Source: Cellulosimicrobium funkei (lineage in GTDB: Bacteria > Actinomycetota > Actinomycetes > Actinomycetales > Cellulomonadaceae). Taken from it: a DNA stretch of 64,000 nt. Shown piece after piece: positions 57,813-64,000 of this stretch. Where the stretch lies: contig NZ_JNBQ01000013.1 in the NCBI RefSeq assembly GCF_001019615.1, forward strand, positions 19,080 through 83,079. Direction: 5' to 3'. The position numbers and the translations under genes are program-made. Position 1 is the stretch's first letter; each line of letters begins with the position of its first letter. The notes beneath the pieces were generated by a model. The model saw only the letters and a program-made list of their open reading frames with translations. It was not told where the DNA came from and ran no database searches.

Positions 57813-58412
57813 TCAGTCGAGCGGTGGCGTGGAGGGCGGAGTCGTGTCGAGGTCGACCACCGATGTCGGGACGGGGCAGTCGGGCGAGGCGGCGAGGTCC
57901 ATCCGTGTCACCACGGACCAGCCGTCCTCGGTGAGCGGGAGCTCGAAGCGGGCGTCCTCGCCGGCGGCGACGCTCGCCGACCAGGTCTCGAGGCGGTCCG
58001 CGAGAGCCGCCCAGTCGCCCGCCCACGACCGTGCGGGCCTGTCGGCGTCGAGGACGTCCGTGGGCACCGCACCGACGGCGGTCGTGAGCAGACGGGCTGC
58101 CTGTGCGACGTCGAGCGCAGCGGTGGCGCGATCCTCGGGCGTCGTCGCGACCGCGAGCGTCGCTCCGGCCTCCTGGACCTGCGCGCAGGGGTCCGCCGCG
58201 GCGGCCAGGATCCTGTCGTCCTCGACGAGCTCGAGCCTGTCGTGGTTCGCGTAGAGCACGATCGCCCAGACGACGAGGGCCACGGCAGCGAGGAGGACCG
58301 CGGCAGGGACCGCGAGCCACCACCACGGGGACACTCCGCGGCGCAGACCCTCTCGGTCCACGGGCGGGAGCGACGGCGGAGGGCCGGCGAGCGGCGGGGT
58401 CGGGGCGGTCAC
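57813..58412 (-). CDS. single-pass membrane protein of unknown function
   Basis: 199 residues. A Pro-rich cytoplasmic start, one transmembrane helix at about 29-52 (WWWLAVPAAVLLAAVALVVW), and an extracytoplasmic part with a helical Ala-rich core and two cysteines (DPCAQVQ and DCPVPT) that could form a disulfide. No family recognised. GTG at 58412 overlaps the stop of the MFS gene (GTGA), so it is probably co-expressed with that exporter. Confidence 0.7.
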   Translation of the reverse strand: MTAPTPPLAGPPPSLPPVDREGLRRGVSPWWWLAVPAAVLLAAVALVVWAIVLYANHDRLELVEDDRILAAAADPCAQVQEAGATLAVATTPEDRATAALDVAQAARLLTTAVGAVPTDVLDADRPARSWAGDWAALADRLETWSASVAAGEDARFELPLTEDGWSVVTRMDLAASPDCPVPTSVVDLDTTPPSTPPLD

Positions 58413-59896
58413 GCCGCGGACCGTGCGCTGGGCGCGCCCTCGACGGGGGCCGCGGCGGCGGGGTCGGTGAAGGCCTGACGCGGGACGACGGCGAGCAGGA
58501 GGACCGCGGCGACGAGCGCCGTCGCGCCGCAGACGACCCAGACGGTGACGTACCCGCCGAACGAGCCGGCCGTGCTCCCGGTCGCGCCGCCCTGGAGCGC
58601 GGCGCCCGCGAGCGCGATGCCGAAGACGCAGGACGCGATCGCGCCGCCGACGGTCTTCACGGAGTTGGTCAAACCGGTCGCGACGCCCGTGAGGGTCGGG
58701 GGCGCGGCCGCCGCGGCGGCTGCGGGCAGCGCGGCGACCAGAGCGCCGGAGCCGAGCCCGACGATCACCATGTTGGTGAGCACGTGCGCGTACGTCCCGT
58801 GGAACGGCAGGAAGAGCAGGAAGCCCAGACCCACGAGGGTGGACGCACCGACCAGGGTGAGGCGCGGCGTCGCGCGGCGGGCGACCCGGGGGTAGGACAG
58901 CGCGCCGACGATCATGCCGATCAGGTAGACGCCGATGAGCAGGGACGTCTGGAAGCCGGTCGTGCCGAGCCCGTACCCGTGCTCGGCGGGGTCGGTGCGG
59001 GCGAACGTGGACAGCGGCGCCTGGGCGCCGAGCACGGAGACGCCGAACAGCCCGGCCGTGAGGAACACCGGGCCCAGCGTGGGGGACCGGAACATGCGCA
59101 CGTCGACGAGCGGGTCGTCCTGACGCAGCTCCCACCGGGCGAACGGCCACAGCAGCGCGGCGCCGAGCACGACGAGCGCCCACGGCGCGAACGCGACGAC
59201 GCCCTCGAGGCGGAGCAGGCTGAGGCCGCCCGTGAGCGCGAGGAGCGCGAGCGAGACGAGCACGAGGCCGACGGTGTCGAAGCGCCCGCCCGCGGGGTCG
59301 GGCGACTCCTGCACGCCGAGCAGCACGACGACGAAGCACACGACGACGAGCAGCGCGGGGACGAGGAGCACGACGCGCAGCGGGAGCGCGTCGACGAGCG
59401 CGCCGCCGGCGAGCGCGCCGACGATGGCGCCGGTCTCGAGCGCCGCGACGAGGACGCCCGCGGCCCGCGCGGTGACGGCGGCGGGGTTCGCGAGGCGTCG
59501 GGCTCGCGACCAGACGAGCGCGATCTCCAGCGGCAGCCACACGACGTAGAACCCCTGCACGGCCCACGCCACGAGGAACACCGCGAACGAGTCCGTGAAC
59601 GGCAGGACGAGCGACGCGGCCGCCGTGACCGCCGTCGACCACAGGAGGATGCGGCGGTGGCCGACCATGTCGCCGAGCTTGGCCAGCGCGGGCACGACGA
59701 GGGCGGACAGCATGAGCTGGGAGCCCTCGAGCCAGTTCACGTCGGCGTCGTGCACGCCGAGGTGCCGCGCGATGTCCGTGAGCATCGGCGTGTAGTAGCC
59801 CTGGAGGACGCCGCTCGTCAGCTCGACGAAGGCGAGGAACCCGACGACGCCGGCGAGGGTCGAACCCGCGAGGCGCCCGGTGAGCGAGCGAGCCAT
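58409..59896 (-). CDS. MFS transporter, drug/proton antiporter type
   Basis: 495 residues, about 14 predicted helices as in the DHA2-like exporters. The loop between helices 2 and 3 carries the MFS signature LAKLGDMVGHRRILLWST near 75, and motif C-like glycine/proline stretches occur in helix 5 (GALAGGALVDALP). Substrate cannot be assigned. ATG at 59896 is the obvious start before the first helix. First gene of a pair with the single-pass protein. Confidence 0.85.
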   Translation of the reverse strand: MARSLTGRLAGSTLAGVVGFLAFVELTSGVLQGYYTPMLTDIARHLGVHDADVNWLEGSQLMLSALVVPALAKLGDMVGHRRILLWSTAVTAAASLVLPFTDSFAVFLVAWAVQGFYVVWLPLEIALVWSRARRLANPAAVTARAAGVLVAALETGAIVGALAGGALVDALPLRVVLLVPALLVVVCFVVVLLGVQESPDPAGGRFDTVGLVLVSLALLALTGGLSLLRLEGVVAFAPWALVVLGAALLWPFARWELRQDDPLVDVRMFRSPTLGPVFLTAGLFGVSVLGAQAPLSTFARTDPAEHGYGLGTTGFQTSLLIGVYLIGMIVGALSYPRVARRATPRLTLVGASTLVGLGFLLFLPFHGTYAHVLTNMVIVGLGSGALVAALPAAAAAAAPPTLTGVATGLTNSVKTVGGAIASCVFGIALAGAALQGGATGSTAGSFGGYVTVWVVCGATALVAAVLLLAVVPRQAFTDPAAAAPVEGAPSARSAA

Positions 59897-59955
59897 CGCT
59901 GCTCCTTCTGCGTGGGGAGGCGCGCGTCGTCGCACGCCCCGGAGGTGGGGGAGCG

Positions 59956-61296
59956 TCAGGGTAGCCGCTCGAGGAGCGCGCGGTGGAACCGCTCGCCCCG
60001 CTCGAGCTCGGCGACCTCGACGCGCTCGTCGACGCCGTGGATGGTGGCGCGCAGCTCGGCGGACATCGCGAGCGGCGCGAACCGGTACACGGCCGGGGAG
60101 AACCGGTGGAAGTGCCGCGCGTCGGTCGCCTGCATCGTGATGTACGGGGCGGGCAGCGCGTCGGGGTGCGAGACGCCGACGCACGCGGCGAGGAGGGCGA
60201 ACCGCTCGTCGTCGACGGGGGACTCGGGGGAGGGTTCGCTGCCCTCGACGACCTCGACCTGGACCTGCGGGTCGTCGACGCGCCGCCGGACGCGCTCGAC
60301 GGTGCCCGCGACGGTCTCGCCGAGCGCGATCCGCAGGTTGACGGTCGCGGACGCCTGCGACGGCAGCACGTTCGCGGCCGTGCCGCCGGAGAGCATCGTC
60401 GGTGCGACGGTCGTGCGGACGATCGCCGCGGCCTCGCCTCCCATCGCGGCGAAGGTCTGCGCGGACACCGGCGGCGCGGCGGCCAGGGCACGCAGCGCGG
60501 TGCGCGCCGGTCCGGTCGCGCGGTCGGAGAAGAGCCGGAGCATGCGCGAGATCGCGACGGGCGTGCGCGCGGGGAAGGTGCGCGGGCCGAGGCGCTCGAC
60601 GGCGCGCGCGACGCGCCGGACCGCCGTCGTCGTGGGCGGGGCGGAGGCGTGCCCGCCCTCGCCGCGCGCGGTGAGGCGCAGCGTCAGCACGCCCTTCTCG
60701 CCGACGCCGATCATCGCGGCGCTCCCGGGGACGAGGGGGAGCGGGGAGTCCGTGACGGCGCCGCCCTCGTCGAGCACGAGCCAGGGGATCACGCCGCGGT
60801 CGCGCAGCGTCGTCGCGATCGCCGCCGCGGCCGCGCCGTGCGACTCCTCGTTGCCGCCGAACGACAGGTAGACGTCGCGCGCGGGCGTGAAGCCTGCGGC
60901 GAGGAGGTTCTCGACCGCCTCGAGCACGACGACGAGCGGCCCCTTGTCGTCGAGCGCGCCGCGCCCGTGGACCCAGCCGCCGGCGACGCGACCCTCGAAC
61001 GGCGGGTACGTCCAGGCGTCGCTCTCGTCGACCGGGACGACGTCGTAGTGCGCCATGAGCACGAGCGGCGCCTCGTCGGACCGGCCGCGCCACCGGTACA
61101 GCAGCCCGAGCTCGGTGATGCGCTCCCGGTCGAGGTGCTCGTGGACCAGGGGGTAGAGCTCGGGCAGGAGGTCGACGAGCTCGTCGAAGGGCGCGAGGCC
61201 TCGCTCCTCCAGCTCGGCGGACACCGTGGGGATCCGGATGAGCCGGGCGAGGCGTTCGTCGGCACCGGGCCGGGGGGACACGGAGGCGGTCGTCAT
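59956..61296 (-). CDS. M20 family metallopeptidase (carboxypeptidase-like)
   Basis: 446 residues, two-zinc hydrolase. Ligand motifs are LMAHYDVVPV (His), GRGALDDKG (bridging Asp), GGNEESHG (general-base Glu and ligand Glu), LDEGG and a C-terminal ATDARHFHRF (His). Layout resembles carboxypeptidase S/PM20D1-type members, which act on peptides or N-acyl amino acids; substrate unknown. No signal peptide. A minus-strand TAGGGT lies 6 nt before the ATG. It stands 60 bp upstream of the MFS gene. Confidence 0.88.
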   Translation of the reverse strand: MTTASVSPRPGADERLARLIRIPTVSAELEERGLAPFDELVDLLPELYPLVHEHLDRERITELGLLYRWRGRSDEAPLVLMAHYDVVPVDESDAWTYPPFEGRVAGGWVHGRGALDDKGPLVVVLEAVENLLAAGFTPARDVYLSFGGNEESHGAAAAAIATTLRDRGVIPWLVLDEGGAVTDSPLPLVPGSAAMIGVGEKGVLTLRLTARGEGGHASAPPTTTAVRRVARAVERLGPRTFPARTPVAISRMLRLFSDRATGPARTALRALAAAPPVSAQTFAAMGGEAAAIVRTTVAPTMLSGGTAANVLPSQASATVNLRIALGETVAGTVERVRRRVDDPQVQVEVVEGSEPSPESPVDDERFALLAACVGVSHPDALPAPYITMQATDARHFHRFSPAVYRFAPLAMSAELRATIHGVDERVEVAELERGERFHRALLERLP

Positions 61297-61302
61297 GCGC
61301 TC

Positions 61303-61308
61303 ACCCTA
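61303..61308 (-). promoter_or_regulatory. -10 box of a probable leaderless M20 peptidase promoter
   Basis: Minus-strand TAGGGT ends 6 nt before the ATG at 61296; no Shine-Dalgarno sequence is present. Confidence 0.4.
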
Positions 61309-61381
61309 GAGACTCCATGTCACGAGCAGGTGACGGAGTCTCAGGCCGTGTCGGCGGACGGTCCCGGGGCGTCGGAGGCGG

Positions 61382-62005
61382 TCAGGAGGACGCGGGGGCC
61401 GGCGTGGGGAACCAGCGGGCGAACTTCTCCTCGAGCGCCTGGGTCCGTTCGACGTCGCAGCGCTTCTCGGCCGAGACGGTGATCGCGCCGTCGAGGCACT
61501 GCTGGTGCGCCAGCGCGACGTCCCACGTGACGAGGGTCGAGACCATCTGCAGCGCGAGCATGGCCGAGAGGCCGACCCCGATGCCCAGCGCCGGGACGAG
61601 GGCACCGCGCACCCGTGCCCGCCAGACGGCCACGAGCGCGCGGATGCCCACGACGATCGCCCCGAGCGCGAGCGCGAGGCTCACGGCCTGCCACGGGAAC
61701 GGCATCGTGCTCACGACGATCACCGCGAGCAGGAGCAGGCCGAAGTGCAGCACGCGCCGCGTCGCCTGCCGGGCGAGCTCGGGGTCCGGCTCCGGCGGCT
61801 CGGGTGGCGCCGGCGGTCGGCGGTCGGTGGGCGCGTCCAGGTCCGGCCACCCCGGCGGGGGAGGGGGGAGCGGGGCACCCGGGCCGGGCCCGGCAGCGGG
61901 CGGGACCGGTGCGTCCGGACGCGCACCCTCCTCCGGCGGCTGCTGCGGCTCGGGGCGAGGCTGCTGCGGCGCGTCGGGACGGGGCGGTGCGTACGGGTTG
62001 CCCAC
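61382..62005 (-). CDS. proline-rich membrane protein, unrecognised
   Basis: 207 residues. The first 85 are Pro/Gln/Gly rich and probably disordered, after which come three hydrophobic segments (HFGLLLLAVIVVSTMPF, VSLALALGAIVVGIRALVAV, LVPALGIGVGLSAMLALQMV) and a short tail with two cysteines. The layout is like DUF4190-type actinobacterial membrane proteins but I cannot place it. GTG at 62005 opens the frame as VGNPYAPP. It is divergent from purN. Confidence 0.65.
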   Translation of the reverse strand: MGNPYAPPRPDAPQQPRPEPQQPPEEGARPDAPVPPAAGPGPGAPLPPPPPGWPDLDAPTDRRPPAPPEPPEPDPELARQATRRVLHFGLLLLAVIVVSTMPFPWQAVSLALALGAIVVGIRALVAVWRARVRGALVPALGIGVGLSAMLALQMVSTLVTWDVALAHQQCLDGAITVSAEKRCDVERTQALEEKFARWFPTPAPASS

Positions 62006-62152
62006 GGGCAGCTCCTCGGTCGGTCGGGCGGCTCGCGGTACATTCTCCCATCGGAGGCCGGGTGCCCGGGAGGGTGTGCCCAGCGCCTCCCGCCGACCCC
62101 GACACTCGAGCACCTCGAGCCCCCCGAGCCACCCGACACCCGCAGGAGCACC

Positions 62153-62794
62153 GTGCAGACGCCGTCCGGCCACCCCGTCGAGTCCACCTCCGCCGCCCGC
62201 GTCGTCGTCCTCGTCTCGGGCGCCGGCAGCAACCTCGCCGCGATCCTCGCCGCGCACGACGACGCCGCCTACGGGGCGCGCGTCGTGGGCGTCGTGTCGG
62301 ACAAGGCCGACGCGGGCGGACTCGACCTCGCCCGCGAGGCCGGGATCGCCGCCGTCGTCGTGGCACCGGGCGACTTCGACGACCGGGCCGCGTGGAACGA
62401 GGCGGTCGCGCAGGCGGTCGACGTCTTCCGTCCGGACCTCGTGGTGCTCGCCGGTTTCATGCGCATCCTGGGCCCGGCGTTCGTCGGGCGCTTCGCGGGC
62501 CGCACGATCAACACGCACCCGGCGCTCCTGCCGTCCTTCCCCGGTGCCCACGGCGTACGGGACGCGCTCGCGTACGGGGTCCGCGTGACCGGGTGCACCG
62601 TCCACGTGGTCGACGACGGCGTCGACACCGGGCCGATCATCGCCCAGGTCGCCGTCCCGGTCGAGGACGGCGACGACGAGTCGTCGCTCCACGAGCGCAT
62701 CAAGGTCGCGGAGCGCGCGCTGCTCGTCGAGACGGTCGGCCGCGTCGCGCGCGAGGGGCTGCGCGTCGAGGGCCGCCGAGCCCTGCTCGGCTAG
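62153..62794 (+). CDS. purN: phosphoribosylglycinamide formyltransferase
   Basis: 213 residues. Transfers formyl from 10-formyltetrahydrofolate to GAR in purine synthesis. VVVLVSGAGSNLAAILA near 18, the catalytic Asn/His in INTHPALLPSFPGAHG near 120 and Asp in VDDGVDTGPIIAQ near 155 are all present. GTG at 62153 has AGGAG 5 nt upstream. The usual downstream partner purH is absent here; instead the stop codon shares CTAG with the opposing ArsR-like gene. Confidence 0.95.
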   Translation: MQTPSGHPVESTSAARVVVLVSGAGSNLAAILAAHDDAAYGARVVGVVSDKADAGGLDLAREAGIAAVVVAPGDFDDRAAWNEAVAQAVDVFRPDLVVLAGFMRILGPAFVGRFAGRTINTHPALLPSFPGAHGVRDALAYGVRVTGCTVHVVDDGVDTGPIIAQVAVPVEDGDDESSLHERIKVAERALLVETVGRVAREGLRVEGRRALLG

Positions 62795-63381
62795 GCGCCG
62801 GGGTCCTCCGTGCGCGCGCCGGTGGCCTCGTCCGCGGGCGGGAGGTCGCGCGGTGCGAGGACGGCGAGGGCCTGGTAGGTCTCGCGACGCTCCTGGGGCG
62901 CCGCACGCCCCTCCTCGAGCGAGCGCGCGGTCCAGCGCTCGAGCAGCTCCGCGAGCTCGCGGGACATCGTCGCCGCCTGCTCGGCGGTGAGCACGAGCGT
63001 GCTGAGCGCCAGGATCCGGTCCTCGCGGGACCCGGTCTCGCTCCCGCGCCGGAACGTCTCCTCGGCCCAGGCCAGGGCTGGGCGCACCACGTGGCGCACC
63101 GCGTCGGGCGTACCCGGCTCGACGGCGTAGCTCTGCGCCACGTTCTTCCACACCCGGTCGCGCCGGTCGCGCGCGTGCTCGGGCGCCTCGACGATCATCC
63201 CGACCTTGGCGAGCACACGGAGGTGGAAGCTCACGGAGTTCGCGGGCTCTCCCGTCGCCTGGGCGAGGTCCGCGGCGCGCGCGTGCCCGAGGACGGCGAG
63301 CTCCATGAGGATGCGCTGGCGCAGCGGGTGCGCGATCGCCCGCAGCGCTGCGGGGTCCTGGACGTGGAAGGTCTCGAGCAC
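62791..63381 (-). CDS. ArsR-like winged-helix transcriptional regulator
   Basis: 196 residues. N-terminal winged helix: VQDPAALRAIAHPLRQRILMEL, then ADLAQATGEPANSVSFHLRVLAKVGMIVEAP (recognition helix). A C-terminal helical extension (about 100-180), more typical of the MFS-linked ArsR/HTH_20 type than of metal sensors, lacks metal-binding cysteines. GTG at 63381 is 6 nt after a TAGCCT box. Divergent from an MFS gene across an operator array, so it probably represses both. Confidence 0.88.
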   Translation of the reverse strand: MLETFHVQDPAALRAIAHPLRQRILMELAVLGHARAADLAQATGEPANSVSFHLRVLAKVGMIVEAPEHARDRRDRVWKNVAQSYAVEPGTPDAVRHVVRPALAWAEETFRRGSETGSREDRILALSTLVLTAEQAATMSRELAELLERWTARSLEEGRAAPQERRETYQALAVLAPRDLPPADEATGARTEDPGA

Positions 63382-63387
63382 AGGCCG

Positions 63388-63393
63388 AGGCTA
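63388..63393 (-). promoter_or_regulatory. -10 box of the ArsR-like regulator gene
   Basis: Minus-strand TAGCCT ends 6 nt before the GTG start at 63381, so the regulator mRNA is probably leaderless. Confidence 0.35.
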
Positions 63394-63421
63394 GCAACGC
63401 CCGAGGCGGTGCACGTGGAGG

Positions 63422-63469
63422 TGCGCACCAGAAAGTGCGCAACGAATATTGCGCAATAACAGTTGCGCA
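63422..63469. promoter_or_regulatory. four TGCGCA sites at exact 14-bp spacing (operator array)
   Basis: TGCGCA occurs at 63422, 63436, 63450 and 63464. The second and third lie in TGCGCAA-N6-TTGCGCA (63436-63455); the third is also the core of the palindrome ATTGCGCAAT (63448-63457). The array covers the -35 region of the MFS promoter. Confidence 0.7.
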
Positions 63470-63477
63470 CCTAGGTT
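63449..63477 (+). promoter_or_regulatory. promoter of the MFS transporter gene
   Basis: -35 TTGCGC (63449-63454) and -10 TAGGTT (63472-63477) are 17 bp apart, and the ATG follows 6 nt later, so the mRNA is probably leaderless. The -35 is inside an operator unit. Confidence 0.5.
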
Positions 63478-63483
63478 CTTCTC

Positions 63484-64000
63484 ATGACGAACCCGCCTGC
63501 CGCCTCGGTCGAGGACCACCCGCCCACCGGCCCGTCGTCGGCGGCGGCTGCCCCGAACCTCATCGTCCCGCCGTCGCTCCTGCGCAACCGGTCGTACATG
63601 CTGCTCATGACCGGGATGACCGCGGAGTCGCTCGGTGCGGGCGTCGCGCTGTTCGCCGTACCGCTCGTCGCCTACGGGATCACCGGCTCGGTCGTGCAGG
63701 CGGGCGTCGTCGCCGCCGTCGGCCAGGTCGGGGCGCTCCTGGCGACGCTGCCCGCCGGCGTCGTCGCCGACCGGGTCGACCGGCGTCGGCTCATCACCGT
63801 GTCGGCGACCGTCGGCGCGGCGCTGTGGGGGACCGTCGCGCTCGCCGCGGGGCTCGGGTCGCTCACCGCCTGGCACCTCGCGGCCGTGCTCTTCGGGGCG
63901 TCGGTCGTCGGGGCGCTCGTCGACCCGGCCACGAGCGGGGCGTTCCGCTCGGTCGTGCCCGTGCCGCAGCTGCCGACGGCGCTCGCGGCCGTGCAGGGCA
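63484..64000 (+). CDS. MFS transporter (partial, C-terminal end missing)
   Basis: The first 172 codons of a major facilitator; the rest lies beyond the right edge. After a polar start of 30 residues come five or so helices, with the loop 2-3 signature VVADRVDRRRLIT near 95, preceded by GQVGALLATLPAG. The arrangement resembles MFS exporters paired with ArsR-type regulators. Substrate unknown. Confidence 0.85.
   Translation, partial: MTNPPAASVEDHPPTGPSSAAAAPNLIVPPSLLRNRSYMLLMTGMTAESLGAGVALFAVPLVAYGITGSVVQAGVVAAVGQVGALLATLPAGVVADRVDRRRLITVSATVGAALWGTVALAAGLGSLTAWHLAAVLFGASVVGALVDPATSGAFRSVVPVPQLPTALAAVQG

Overview
The window is about 64 kb of very GC-rich DNA (third codon positions are almost all G or C) from an actinobacterium. 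GTG starts are common, many genes seem to be leaderless, and the gene set (xfp-pta-ackA, GuaB3, a class-E-type LATTG cell-wall anchor, PspC/toast-rack signalling, DUF6350 near sucCD) points to the Micrococcales, most likely the Cellulomonadaceae/Promicromonosporaceae. That placement is inference from gene content; no rRNA or tRNA is present to confirm it. I found no CRISPR array, insertion sequence, prophage or integrase. It reads as ordinary chromosome with a few less conserved patches.

Layout. 1-6.6 kb: end of a DnaQ-type exonuclease, guaB3, two GNAT acetyltransferases, a succinate-semialdehyde dehydrogenase, a SanA/YdcF protein and a DUF4031-HD fusion. 6.7-12.7 kb: a tightly overlapping xfp-pta-ackA operon (minus strand) that converts sugar phosphates to acetate plus ATP by phosphoketolase. 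12.8-17.8 kb: a surface lectin/DUF11 protein, SURF1, an AbiEi/DUF559-like protein bracketed by short repeats, and a small secreted orphan. 17.9-21.4 kb: a heterodimeric ABC exporter. 21.5-26.7 kb: DUF3817, a MoeB/ThiF-rhodanese protein, and a thiamine cluster (thiO-thiS-thiG behind a TPP riboswitch, thiE divergent). 26.7-29.5 kb: guaA and a GT4 glycosyltransferase. 29.6-35.2 kb: membrane proteins and a PspC / PspC-histidine kinase / LuxR-type regulator stress module, in which one PspC gene carries an apparent frameshift. 35.3-42.1 kb: a five-gene assimilatory sulfate reduction operon (sulfite reductase, cysH, cysD, cysN, cysG) preceded by a 28-residue cysteine-rich leader peptide. 42.2-50.4 kb: membrane proteins, a PadR regulator with a hydrolase, a VOC protein, pcrA, DUF6518, DUF5996, and an HTH/Clp-N pair under twin palindromes. 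50.5-64 kb: an OmpA-like lipoprotein, sucCD, a lipid-metabolism pair (acyltransferase, patatin), DUF6350, an MFS exporter, an M20 peptidase, purN, and an ArsR-like regulator divergent from a second MFS transporter across a periodic operator array.

How the parts work together. Central carbon (xfp-pta-ackA, sucCD), purine synthesis (guaB3, guaA, purN), sulfur assimilation to sulfide, and thiazole/thiamine phosphate synthesis are all present. Thiamine diphosphate is the cofactor of phosphoketolase, and the siroheme made by CysG is the cofactor of the sulfite reductase in the same operon. Regulation is unusually readable: a TPP riboswitch, a probable cysteine attenuator, two operator arrays, many -10 boxes 6-9 nt from start codons, and several long near-perfect hairpins between convergent genes.
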